Assembly (NCBI GenBank): GCA_035906055.1
Contig: JAMIFV010000026.1
Coordinates: 1 to 35,811 of the forward strand
DNA length: 35,811 nt
Direction of reading: 5' to 3'
From: JAMIFV01 sp035906055
GTDB lineage: Bacteria > Pseudomonadota > Alphaproteobacteria > Rickettsiales > JABCZZ01
This document shows positions 1 to 8,400 of this stretch, in pieces. Both the position numbers and the translations under genes were made by a program. Positions within the stretch are counted from its first letter, which is position 1. Every line of letters begins with the position of its first letter. The notes beneath the pieces were generated by a model. It saw nothing but the letters and a program-made list of their open reading frames with translations, did not search any database and had not been told where the DNA came from.

Positions 1-2
1 AA

Positions 3-170
3 TTTGAGTACATGCGTAAGGCGTATTGGGGGGTGGATGGGATATGGTCGGATGGTTATTTTGTATCAACCGTTGGATTAAATGAGTCTGTTATCCGTGA
101 CTATATCGAAAAACAGGGACAAGAAGACAGGGGGCAAGCGCAGCTTGTACTCGGGCTACGACCGACGTGA
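3..170 (+). CDS. IS200/IS605-family transposase TnpA, C-terminal fragment (cut by window edge)
   Basis: Reading from base 3 gives 55 codons to a TGA at 168-170. The peptide contains RKAYWGVDGIWSDGYFVSTV followed by IRDYIEKQGQED. This matches the end of IS200-type Y1 transposases, where a GYFVSTVG strand precedes the helix that carries the catalytic tyrosine (here in RDYIEKQ). The enzyme family uses a single tyrosine to cut and join single-stranded transposon ends at hairpins. The HUH motif and start codon are upstream of the window, so whether the copy is intact cannot be judged. The last residues (LGLRPT) diverge from the usual ending and may reflect slight decay. Confidence 0.72.
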   Translation, partial: FEYMRKAYWGVDGIWSDGYFVSTVGLNESVIRDYIEKQGQEDRGQAQLVLGLRPT

Positions 171-172
171 TA

Positions 173-192
173 CCACGGGGCTTGCCCCGTGG
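173..192. repeat. Perfect hairpin at IS200 right end
   Basis: The arms CCACGGGG and CCCCGTGG are separated by the loop CTTG and start 2 bases after the tnpA stop codon. This is the expected place for the transposase-recognised right-end hairpin. It could also act as a weak terminator, although no T-tract follows. Confidence 0.6.
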
Positions 193-198
193 AGGTTC

Positions 199-282
199 AC
201 CATCCTGAGCGTTAGCGAAGGATCTCCTTGCACCTATACACAGGCAAGAGGATTCTTCGTCACAATGTTCCTCAGAATGACA
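199..282. repeat. Long imperfect palindromic intergenic repeat
   Basis: The left arm begins with CATCCTGAG near 201 and the right arm ends with CTCAGAATGA near 280. The inner arms CTTGC (227-231) and GCAAG (244-248) pair perfectly around a short loop. The sequence resembles a palindromic repeat seen from memory in many proteobacterial intergenic regions, with ends that read TCATTCTGAGG. Here it directly follows the IS200 remnant. The 97-residue open frame crossing it has no protein-like features. Confidence 0.55.
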
Positions 283-336
283 ACACATTACCGTAGTGGT
301 GGAGTGCTTCACGACGACCCCGCGAAGCGAGGGAGA

Positions 337-370
337 AATTCCGCGGAGCGGAATTGGGGGGGATCGCCCC
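337..370. repeat. Small GC-rich hairpins downstream of the lipoprotein gene
   Basis: A perfect 8-bp stem, AATTCCGC / GCGGAATT with the 3-nt loop GGA, lies at 337-355. A GGGG...CCCC hairpin follows at about 357-370. They lie just past the stop codon of the minus-strand gene ending at 382, so they may contribute to its termination. There is no T-tract, so this is not a classical intrinsic terminator. Confidence 0.4.
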
Positions 371-381
371 GATAATAAAAT

Positions 382-1740
382 CTACTGATTAAACGTGGTG
401 GGGGCGGGGTCCACGGTATGGAAGCCGCCGGGCGAGATGGAAAGCACCGAAAGGCCACGTTCGATAGTGCCGTCCTCACGGAAGCGGAAGATGCCGTTAG
501 CCGGGCCGCTGAAGCCCGTCTGATCGGTGATAAGCGAGGTGGGAAAGCCTTCGCCCCTGGATTCTATGGCGAGCGTTGCCGCCAGCGCCACGGCATCATA
601 GGAAAGGCTCGCGCGGCGGTCGGGCTTATAATTGAAGGTATTCACGAAATGCTGCTCAAATGCGGAATATTTCTCCGGCGGGGAACTGGCGAACCAGCCG
701 CCGCTGAGCGCGGTGTTCTTGGTGATGGTGATGTCATCCCACAGGCCCGTGCCGAGGAACTGGATCTTGCCGGAATTGATGTTATTGACGGCGAGCGTGT
801 CGATAAGCGTTTTAAGTTTGGCACCGCCTTCTGCAATAAACAGCGCCTGCTGGGTATTGGTCTGCTGCTCCTGCAGGAAGCGGGAAAGGCGGCCCACGTT
901 TACATCCAGCGAGGAAAGATCTTCCTGATAATATTCAATTGGTTGAGCGCGACCGCCGTTTTTACGCATTTCGCTGGAGAGCTGCTTCACGATGGTTGCG
1001 CCGTATGGGTTACTGGGAACGAGCGCGGCTACGTTGGCATATTTACGCGCGATGGCGTACTGGATCACACGAATCACCTGTTGTTCAGGAATGAACCCGA
1101 AGAGGTATACGCCGTTGCCCGCCACCGTGGCGTTGTTGGAGAAGGTGATAACCGGGATATTGCGTGAACGCGCGTTGGACGATACCGCATTCACCTGCTT
1201 GCCGAATACGGGGCCCAGCAGGATGGTGGCGCCCGCCTCCAATGCGTCCTGTGCTGCCTTTTCCGCGCCTTCTATAGTGTCGCCCGTATCCTGCGGCAGC
1301 AGTTCGATGCGCGCGGTGATGTCACGCTGCGACATGGTGCTGTATTTATCGTACACGGCCATGATGGCGGCATCGAGCAGCGACTGGCCCAGCGATGCGG
1401 AGGGGCCGCTCATGGGGATGAGCAGTCCCACTTTGACGGTGGGCGTGTTCACGAACTCACCGATGCGCGTGGCCTGTCCGTAAGGCAGGGTTTCCGGAGT
1501 GGGAAGGCCGGTGGGCGTTTCGGGTTTTATATTGGTGGGAGGCGCATATTCGCCATTCGGGCTGGCGGCACGGGCTATAACCTCGGCATCGGTTCTGGAA
1601 GTGACGGCGGGAACAGACTGGTAGCTGCGCTGCCTGAAATCGGGATCGCCGCCTTCATCCTGCCCGGAGATGCAGCCCGCTACCGCCAGCATCAGCGCGC
1701 ATGCAAAGAAGCGGTACACAATTGGTTTAAAATCAGGCAT
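382..1740 (-). CDS. LppC/LpoA-like lipoprotein (penicillin-binding protein activator family)
   Basis: A 452-residue lipoprotein. The signal peptide starts MPDFKPIVYRF and ends in the lipobox VAGC about 25 residues in. A proline-rich linker and one type-1 periplasmic binding fold follow (KVGLLIPMSGPSASLGQSLL, then GATILLGPVFGKQVNAV and LGTGLWDDI). In gammaproteobacteria LpoA stimulates PBP1A from the outer membrane, but this protein lacks LpoA's N-terminal TPR half, so PBP activation is not established. An upstream in-frame ATG exists at 1752. The start at 1740 is preferred because AGGA sits about 6 bases before it, whereas the upstream ATG has no ribosome binding site. It diverges from rsmI with only 10 bases between start codons. 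In E. coli the same pair (rsmI, lpoA) is also divergent. Confidence 0.82.
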   Translation of the reverse strand: MPDFKPIVYRFFACALMLAVAGCISGQDEGGDPDFRQRSYQSVPAVTSRTDAEVIARAASPNGEYAPPTNIKPETPTGLPTPETLPYGQATRIGEFVNTPTVKVGLLIPMSGPSASLGQSLLDAAIMAVYDKYSTMSQRDITARIELLPQDTGDTIEGAEKAAQDALEAGATILLGPVFGKQVNAVSSNARSRNIPVITFSNNATVAGNGVYLFGFIPEQQVIRVIQYAIARKYANVAALVPSNPYGATIVKQLSSEMRKNGGRAQPIEYYQEDLSSLDVNVGRLSRFLQEQQTNTQQALFIAEGGAKLKTLIDTLAVNNINSGKIQFLGTGLWDDITITKNTALSGGWFASSPPEKYSAFEQHFVNTFNYKPDRRASLSYDAVALAATLAIESRGEGFPTSLITDQTGFSGPANGIFRFREDGTIERGLSVLSISPGGFHTVDPAPTTFNQ

Positions 1741-1750
1741 AGCTATCCTC

Positions 1751-2626
1751 ATGGAGAGAGAACCTAATCAAGTTGAGAAGAATAGTCAAACGCTGCCAGC
1801 GGGGCTTTACCTTGTTGCAACGCCGATCGGCAATCTTGCGGATATCACACTTCGTGCGCTGGATGTGTTAAAAAAGGCACATAGTGTTGCATGCGAGGAT
1901 ACGCGTGTCACGGCAAAGCTGTTCAGCCATTATGGCATCAGCGCGCCCATGCTGCCTTACCACGAGCACAACGCCGGGCAGATGCGCCCGCGTATTCTGG
2001 ATGAGTTGCGGGCGGGCAGGGTAGTGGCGCTGGTATCAGACGCAGGCACGCCGCTTATCTCCGACCCCGGCTACAAGCTGGTGCAGGAGGCAAGGGCGGA
2101 GGGGCTTGCGGTGTATCCCATACCCGGCGCGTCGTCGGTAACGGCGGCGTTGTGCGCCAGCGGCCTGCCCACCAACCGCTTTCTTTTCGCGGGCTTTCTG
2201 CCCACCAAGGTTTCCGCCCGCGATACAGCTATTGCTGAGCTGGCGGAGGTCAGGGCGACGTTGGTGCTGTTTGAATCCGCGCGCAGGCTTCCTGAAGCGC
2301 TTGAAGCGCTGGCAAAGCATATGCCTGAGCGGGACGCCGTTATTGCGCGGGAGATAACCAAGCTGTTCGAGGAATTCCGGCAGGGAACCGTGGCGCAGTT
2401 ACACGCGCATTACATGCAAGCCGGGGAGCCTAAGGGCGAGGTGGTGATACTTATCGCGCCGCCGGAAGAAAAAATAGCGGCCTATGATGCGGATGCGGAG
2501 CACATGCTGATGCAGGCATTGCAGAGCATGTCTGTCAGGGAAGCGGCCACGCAGGTGGCAAAGGAAACGGGGCTTTCGCGCAATGAGCTGTATACCCATG
2601 CGCTTGAACTCAGGGGCAAGAGATGA
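1751..2626 (+). CDS. rsmI: 16S rRNA (cytidine1402-2'-O)-methyltransferase RsmI
   Basis: A 291-residue SAM-dependent methyltransferase of the tetrapyrrole-methylase fold. It 2'-O-methylates C1402 in the decoding centre of 16S rRNA, working with RsmH at the same nucleotide. Hallmarks in order are VATPIGNLADIT (residues 22-33), CEDTR, VSDAGTPLISDPG (SAM loop), IPGASS, FAGFLP and GEVVILI, plus a C-terminal helical region ending SRNELYTHAL. The length is close to the E. coli protein (286). The ATG at 1751 places TPIGNL about 24 residues in, as in other members. An upstream in-frame ATG at 1670 would add a non-conserved tail antisense to the lipoprotein gene. There is no clear Shine-Dalgarno. It overlaps yraN by 4 bases. 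Confidence 0.95.
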   Translation: MEREPNQVEKNSQTLPAGLYLVATPIGNLADITLRALDVLKKAHSVACEDTRVTAKLFSHYGISAPMLPYHEHNAGQMRPRILDELRAGRVVALVSDAGTPLISDPGYKLVQEARAEGLAVYPIPGASSVTAALCASGLPTNRFLFAGFLPTKVSARDTAIAELAEVRATLVLFESARRLPEALEALAKHMPERDAVIAREITKLFEEFRQGTVAQLHAHYMQAGEPKGEVVILIAPPEEKIAAYDADAEHMLMQALQSMSVREAATQVAKETGLSRNELYTHALELRGKR

Positions 2627-2982
2627 ACCGCCGCAGGACAGCGCATATGCGCGGCATGCTGGCGGAATATTACTGCATGATGGTTTTGCTGCTGAAGGGA
2701 TATTCGCTGCTCGCACGGCGTTACAAACATCCGCGCGGGGAAATAGACATCGTCGCGCACAAGGGCAAGGCGCTTATCTTTATTGAAGTGAAGGCGCGTG
2801 CGACAAAGGAAGCGGCGCTGGAGTCCATTACGCCGCAGAAGAAACAGCGCACGATGCAGGCGGGGCTGGGGTATGTCGCCAATCATGCACAATTTCAACA
2901 TCACGACTTGCGATTCGACGTGATGGTGGTAACATCCTGCTTGCGAATTATTCATCTTGCAAATGCATGGAGTGCCGCATGA
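2623..2982 (+). CDS. yraN: YraN/UPF0102 family protein (predicted nuclease fold)
   Basis: A 119-residue protein of the UPF0102 family. This is a small restriction-endonuclease-like fold related to Holliday-junction resolvases, with no firmly assigned role. The diagnostic core is visible: E near the N-terminus (AEYYCMM), GYSLLARRYKHPRGEIDIV, and LIFIEVKARA. The GEIDIV Asp and the IEVK Glu/Lys form the PD-(D/E)XK-like site. The start ATGA overlaps the rsmI stop and its stop overlaps the start of the next gene (ATGA at 2979), so translational coupling is likely. YraN also lies beside RsmI and LpoA in enterobacteria, so the association is old. Confidence 0.9.
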   Translation: MNRRRTAHMRGMLAEYYCMMVLLLKGYSLLARRYKHPRGEIDIVAHKGKALIFIEVKARATKEAALESITPQKKQRTMQAGLGYVANHAQFQHHDLRFDVMVVTSCLRIIHLANAWSAA

Positions 2983-3614
2983 AACGTTCTTCCCTCGTGC
3001 TTTCCGTTATCTTCGCCCTTACGCTTTCCGCCTGCGTTCCTTCGCTGGTTCTCACTGGCGCCACCACCACGGGTGTTGTGGCCGCGCAGGAACGCTCCGC
3101 CGGTAACGCGGTGGATGACGCCGGCATCAAGCTGACTATTTATAACCTTTACCTCAAGCAAGGGTTCGGTGACCTGTTCAAGAACGTAACCGTGCGCGTG
3201 ACCGAAGGCCGCGTGATGCTGACGGGTAATGTAGATAAGCCCGAAACCTCCGTGGAAGCGGTGAAGCTGGCATGGCAGGCAACCGGCGTGCGCGAGGTGA
3301 TCAACGAGATACAGGTCAATGACCGCACCGGCATCGCCAACTATGCGCGTGACGGCTGGATAGCCACGCAGGTGCGCGCCAAGCTGCTGCTGGAAAAGAA
3401 CGTGCGTTCCATCAATTACAGCGTGGAAGTGGTCAACGGCGTGGTCTACCTGATGGGCATCGCGCAGGACGAAGAAGAGCTGCGCAAGGTAACCTATCTT
3501 GCCAGCATCACCTCGCATGTGAAGCAGGTGGTGAGCCATGTGCTGTTCAAGGACGACCAGCGCCGCAGGGCAGGCGGAACGCTCCCGCAGGAACAGCCTG
3601 AGGAACAGAACTGA
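2979..3614 (+). CDS. Two-BON-domain outer-membrane lipoprotein, DolP/YraP-like
   Basis: A 211-residue lipoprotein. The signal peptide MKRSSLVLSVIFALTLSAC has lipobox LSAC with Cys19. Two BON domains follow, about residues 45-115 (VTVRVTEGRVMLTGNVD, then VREVINEIQV) and 120-195 (INYSVEVVNGVVYLMG, then VKQVVSHV). This is the layout of E. coli DolP (YraP), which binds anionic phospholipid at division sites and supports outer-membrane integrity and BAM function. The C-terminus is a charged, Gln/Glu-rich tail. The start at 2979 is preferred over the ATG at 2967 because it overlaps the yraN stop and puts the signal peptide at residue 1. Its TGA overlaps the gshB ATG by one base. Confidence 0.88.
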   Translation: MKRSSLVLSVIFALTLSACVPSLVLTGATTTGVVAAQERSAGNAVDDAGIKLTIYNLYLKQGFGDLFKNVTVRVTEGRVMLTGNVDKPETSVEAVKLAWQATGVREVINEIQVNDRTGIANYARDGWIATQVRAKLLLEKNVRSINYSVEVVNGVVYLMGIAQDEEELRKVTYLASITSHVKQVVSHVLFKDDQRRRAGGTLPQEQPEEQN

Positions 3615-4567
3615 TGGCAGGCATTGTCGCCATACAGATGGACCCTGTGGAGTCCATCAACCCGCGCACGGATACCACGCTGCTGCTGGGTATGGAGGCG
3701 ACACGCAGGGGCTATGACGTTTATCACTACCTGCCGCGCGACCTCACCTTCGAGCAAGGGGAGATCACCGCACGCGCAAGGCCGGTGGAATTCAGGAACG
3801 ACCCCGACGATTATTACACTGTGGGGCAGTGGCAGGTGCTTAACCTGCGTGAAGCGGACGTGGTGCTGATGCGTCAGGATCCGCCATTCGACATGGCTTA
3901 CATTACGGCCACGCATCTGCTGGAAATGCTACAGCCTGAAGTGCTGGTGGTGAACGACCCCTTCTACGTGCGCAACTCGCCGGAAAAACTCTTCATGTTC
4001 CAGTATCCGCAGTTTGTGCCGCCGACGATGATCACACGCGATGCGGAGGCGGTGGAAGCGTTCCTTGCCACGCAGGGCGATATCGTCATCAAGCCGCTTT
4101 ATGGGTATGCGGGACATTCGGTGTTTCGCCTGCGGCAGGGCGACACTAATCTGCATTCGCTGATGGAAATGTTCTTTTCCATCTCCAAGGAGCCTATCAT
4201 CGCGCAGCGCTTCCTGCCGGAGATACGCACGATGGATAAGCGCGTCATCATCGTGGACGGAAAAATCTCTGCCGTGATGGGCAGGGTGCCTGCGGAAGAC
4301 GACATCCGCGCTAATTTCCGCGTAGGCGGTTCAGGCGTACGGGTTGATCCCAGCGCGCGCGATATGGAAATCGGTGAGGCCGTGGGCAGGGACCTGCTGG
4401 AGCGCGGCATACTCATTGCAGGGCTGGATGTGATCGGTGACTACCTCACGGAGATAAACGTTACCTGTCCCACAGGCCTGCCTAAGTCCAACGCAATTTA
4501 TGGGCTGCAGCAGGAACGCATGTTCTGGGATGCGGTGGAGCAGAGGCTTGCCAAAAAGCGTACCTGA
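3614..4567 (+). CDS. gshB: Glutathione synthetase
   Basis: A 317-residue ATP-grasp ligase joining gamma-glutamylcysteine and glycine, the second step of glutathione synthesis, in the cytoplasm. The N-terminal fold starts AIQMDPVESINPRTDTTL. Then come LMRQDPPFDMAYITATHLLE and NDPFYVRNSPEKLF, followed by the ATP-binding part IVIKPLYGYAGHSVFRL, the glycine-rich FRVGGSG segment, and the metal/substrate motif EINVTCPTGL near the C-terminus. The length matches E. coli GshB (315). It is the last gene of the rsmI-yraN-dolP-gshB overlap chain. cysQ converges on it 19 bases downstream, with no obvious terminator between them. Confidence 0.96.
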   Translation: MAGIVAIQMDPVESINPRTDTTLLLGMEATRRGYDVYHYLPRDLTFEQGEITARARPVEFRNDPDDYYTVGQWQVLNLREADVVLMRQDPPFDMAYITATHLLEMLQPEVLVVNDPFYVRNSPEKLFMFQYPQFVPPTMITRDAEAVEAFLATQGDIVIKPLYGYAGHSVFRLRQGDTNLHSLMEMFFSISKEPIIAQRFLPEIRTMDKRVIIVDGKISAVMGRVPAEDDIRANFRVGGSGVRVDPSARDMEIGEAVGRDLLERGILIAGLDVIGDYLTEINVTCPTGLPKSNAIYGLQQERMFWDAVEQRLAKKRT

Positions 4568-4586
4568 CGACTTTTAAAACCAATGC

Positions 4587-5351
4587 TTATGATCCGGCGA
4601 GAAAACTGCCGTTTTCAAAGCCCGGCTTTCCATAAAGAAATGGGGTTGCGTCGGGGTTGGTCATTTTTCCGCCTGCGGCCTGCAATATGGCGTGGCCAGC
4701 CGCCGTGTCCCATTCCATGGTGGGGCCGAAGCGCGGGTAAATATCGGCTTCGCCTTCCGCGACCCTGCAAAATTTGATGGAGCTGGCGCAGGGCACGCGG
4801 TGATGGATGCCTTGCGTGGTAAGGTACTGTTCGGTCGGTCTGTTCAGGTTGTGGCTGCTGACCAGCGCCACGCGTTCGCTGGCGGGCATGTAACGTACCT
4901 GTATCTCTTCAGCGGTGGCCATGGCCTGCTTGCGGAACGCTTTGTCTTCGTAACCCCAGTACATCGCCTGATGCACCGGGTCATAGATAACGCCTGCAAC
5001 AGGCTGGCGATCGGGTCCGATAAGGCCGATATTGACGGTGAAGAAGCCGCTGCCGCGCACGAAACTGCGCGTGCCGTCCAGCGGGTCGACCAGCCAGAAA
5101 TACCCCGCTGAAGCAACATCCGGCTTATTGCCTTCTTCCGACACGCAGGCGATGCCGGGGGCGAGCGTCAAAAGTTCCCTGACGATGTAAGCGTCGGCCT
5201 GCCTGTCGGCATCCGTAACCGGAGACTTGTCTGATTTATGATATACCTGATTATCACGCTGATAGTAGGTCATAATTATCTCACCCGCCATGCGTGCAAC
5301 AGGCAAGATATTTTCGAGCAGAAAAGGCAGAGAAAGTGCTTTGCGAGTCAC
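4587..5351 (-). CDS. cysQ: 3'(2'),5'-bisphosphate nucleotidase CysQ
   Basis: A 254-residue Li+-sensitive, Mg2+-dependent phosphatase of the inositol monophosphatase fold. It turns PAP into AMP and so relieves product inhibition in sulfate assimilation. Metal-site motifs are SEEG (residues 71-74), DPLDGT (89-94) and WDTAAGHAI (214-222). The start is a GTG at 5351 without a clear ribosome binding site. The alignment LENILPVARMAGEIIMTYY with family N-termini shows the true start lies within about 10 residues of it. It diverges from the NAD-GDH gene with 67 bases between starts. Confidence 0.93.
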   Translation of the reverse strand: MTRKALSLPFLLENILPVARMAGEIIMTYYQRDNQVYHKSDKSPVTDADRQADAYIVRELLTLAPGIACVSEEGNKPDVASAGYFWLVDPLDGTRSFVRGSGFFTVNIGLIGPDRQPVAGVIYDPVHQAMYWGYEDKAFRKQAMATAEEIQVRYMPASERVALVSSHNLNRPTEQYLTTQGIHHRVPCASSIKFCRVAEGEADIYPRFGPTMEWDTAAGHAILQAAGGKMTNPDATPFLYGKPGFENGSFLAGS

Positions 5352-5418
5352 GGGGAATCCGGTAAGGGAAGGAGCAGTGTAACCATGCAGTAAAACGACA
5401 GGCAGGAACAGTATTGCT

Positions 5419-8400
5419 ATGACCGATAAATATAAAGAAGAATCTGTACAGGCGCTGCGGGCGATCGTTTCGTCGCTACCTAAGAACAGCTCGGAAGACC
5501 TCAGGTCGCTTACGTGGCAATTCTACAGCAAGCTGCCGCTGGTTGACCTCGAAGTGCTGGAGCCAAAGGAAGCCGCCATCATAGCTGAAACGGGCTATGA
5601 GTTCATCAAGGCCCGCACGCCGGGCGAACCCAAGATCGAGGTGTTGAATCACCGCCGCCGCTTCATCCTTGAGATACTCAACGATGATATGCCGTTCCTC
5701 GTGGACTCTGTCACGGCGGAACTGAACCGTTTAGGCGTCGGCATCGTGCGCATCGTGCATCCCATCATACGCCTGCAGCGCGATGCCAAAGGTAACTTGA
5801 AGTCCATCGCCAAGGTTGATGATTTTGACAGCAAGTATACGGCGGAATCGCTGATACGCGTTGAGATATCGCATCTTCCGGAGCATGTGACGGCGGAAAA
5901 GCTGGTTGCTGAATTCGAACGCGTGCTGCGTCTGGTGCGCCATAGCGTGCAGGACTGGAAGGCGATGAAGGACAAGATCGAAGCCAGCATCAAAACGCTG
6001 GCGGTTGCCCCTGCCGGGTTCAAGCAGGAAGAAGTGACCGAGGTAAAGGACTTCCTCACCTGGCTTCTGCAGCGCAATTTCGTGTTCCTTGGCTATATCG
6101 AATATGATTTCTTCGATTCGCATGGCAAACAGAGCCTGAAGGTGGTGAAAGATTCCGAGCTTGGCATTTTCAGGGATGAAGACGCAGAACTCAAGCCCAA
6201 GGGCCTTGAGGGCCTGCCGCCGGAGGTGCTCCATTTCGCGCTCGTGCCGCAGCTCATGGAGATTACGAAATCCATGCGCAAATCCGCCGTGCACCGTCCG
6301 GCGCTGATGGACTATATCGGCATCAAGCGCTTTGACGCGAAAGGCAATGTCATCGGTGAATGCCGTTTCCTCGGCCTGTTCACGTCCATCGTGTATTACC
6401 AGAGCGCGGAAACCATTCCGTTCATCCGCCGCAGGATCAAGCGCGTGCTGGCGCAGTCGGGCTTTGACCCCGCCAGCCATGACGGCAAATCTATCAAGGC
6501 CATTCTGGAATTCACCCCCCGCGACGAGCTGTTCCAGCTTTCGGAAGAAGACCTGTTCCGCTATGCGCTGGGCGTGCTCTCGCTGGAATTACAGCCGGGC
6601 GTGCGCCTGTTCGTGCGCCGCGACGCGTTCGAGCGTTTCGTAAGCTGCATCGTGTTCGTGCCGCGTGACCGTTTCAGCACCAGTCTGCGTGAAGAGTTGC
6701 AGGGCATTCTTGCGCGTGGGTTCCACGGCTCCGTGATGGCGTTCTACACGCAGATGACCGAATCGCAGCTTGCGCGCCTGCATGTGATCATTTCCACCAC
6801 GCCGGGGCAGATACCGGCAGTGAAAAACGCCGAACTGGAAGGCCAGATCGCGCGTGTGACGCATCGCTGGGCGGACGCGCTTGAATCGGCGCTTTCACAG
6901 CGCGTGGGCGAAGAAGCAGCCGAAAGCCTGATGCCGGTATTCACCACCGCTTTCACCAAATCCTACATTGCCGACCACGACCCGTCGGCGGCTGTGTATG
7001 ATATCCAGAAGATCAGCGGCGTTATCCAGTCGCGCATGGCGGCGCTGGAATTTTTCCGCAACCGCGACGATGCCGCCAATATCGTGCACCTGAAATGGTA
7101 TAACCCGGAAGGGCGCATTCCGCTTTCCGATGTGCTGCCGCTTCTGGAAAACATGGGCTTCCGCGTGATCGACGAACAGCCTTATCCCGTGCATCCCGCG
7201 CATCCGCAGATGAAGCTGGTATGGATCCGCGACTTCACGCTCACGGCGGATGAAAAACTTATTGCCGACATCAATCCCATCAAGTCGCATCTGGAAGAGC
7301 TGCTTGCGCGTATCTGGCAGAATGAGGCGGAAAGCGACACGCTGGACGCGCTTGTGCTCAACGCGCACATCAATGCGCGCGAAGTGATGCTGCTGCGCGC
7401 CTACAGCAAATATCTCCGTCAGGTGAACTTCCCCTATGATCTTGGCACGATTGCTTCCACGCTGAAGCGTTTTCCCGCCATTACGTCGCAACTGGTGGCA
7501 TTCTTCCATGCGCGTTTCGAGCCGGGCAGCAAGATTGATACAGCATCGGTCGTTACGGATATCGAGAACCAGATCGCAACGCTGAGCAACCTCACGGACG
7601 ACCGCATCCTGCGCCGGTTCTATGAGATTATCGGCGCGACGCTGCGCACGAATTATTATCAGGCGGGGGCTGACGGCAAACCGAAGTCTTACCTGTCGTT
7701 CAAGTTTGACTCCGCCAAAGTGCCGGAGCTTCCGCTGCCGCGCCCCTATGCGGAAATATTCGTATACTCCACACGTGTGGAGGGCATCCACCTGCGAGGC
7801 GGCAAGGTGGCGCGCGGGGGCTTGCGCTGGTCTGACCGCCGTGACGACTTCCGCACTGAAGTGCTGGCGCTTATGAAGGCGCAGATGGTGAAGAACGCGG
7901 TGATCGTGCCGGTAGGCTCCAAAGGCGGTTTCGTGCTGAAGAAAGCTCCGGCGCTGCGTGACGGGCTGATGGAAGAAGGCATTGCCTGCTACAAGACCTT
8001 CCTGAGCGGCCTTCTCGACGTCACCGACAATATCGTGAAAGGCAAAGTAGTGACGCCTGCCAATGTCGTGCGTCATGACGATGACGACCCCTATCTGGTC
8101 GTGGCGGCCGACAAAGGCACGGCTACGTTCAGCGACATCGCCAACGGCGTATCGGCGGATTACGGTTTCTGGCTTGGCGACGCATTCGCTTCGGGCGGCT
8201 CTGCCGGTTACGACCATAAGAAAATGGCCATCACCGCGCGCGGCGGCTTTATCTCCGTGGAGCGTCACTTCCGCGAAATGGGCATAGACATCCACGCGCA
8301 GGATTTTACCGTGGCGGGCATCGGTGATATGGCGGGCGACGTGTTCGGCAACGGCATGCTGCTTTCCAAGCACATAAAGCTGGTGGGCGCGTTCAACCAT

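Larger units (their letters stand above)
1..192 (+). mobile_element. Right end of an IS200/IS605-family insertion sequence (partial)
   Basis: The window opens inside an element whose transposase C-terminus is readable at 3-170. Two bases after the stop codon comes a perfect 8-bp hairpin with a 4-nt loop (173-192). A subterminal hairpin just beyond tnpA is the expected right-end architecture of this family, which moves as single-stranded DNA and has no terminal inverted repeats. The exact cleavage site is not visible, and the left end lies outside the window. Confidence 0.65.

Noticed and set aside
82..375. A 97-residue frame running out of the IS200 end
   Set aside because: It is out of frame with the recognisable TnpA C-terminus and reads through the hairpin and palindromic repeat.
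418..1167. A 249-residue plus-strand frame opposite the LppC-like gene
   Set aside because: The minus-strand frame has a lipobox and a periplasmic binding fold. The plus-strand product has neither a signal nor a domain.
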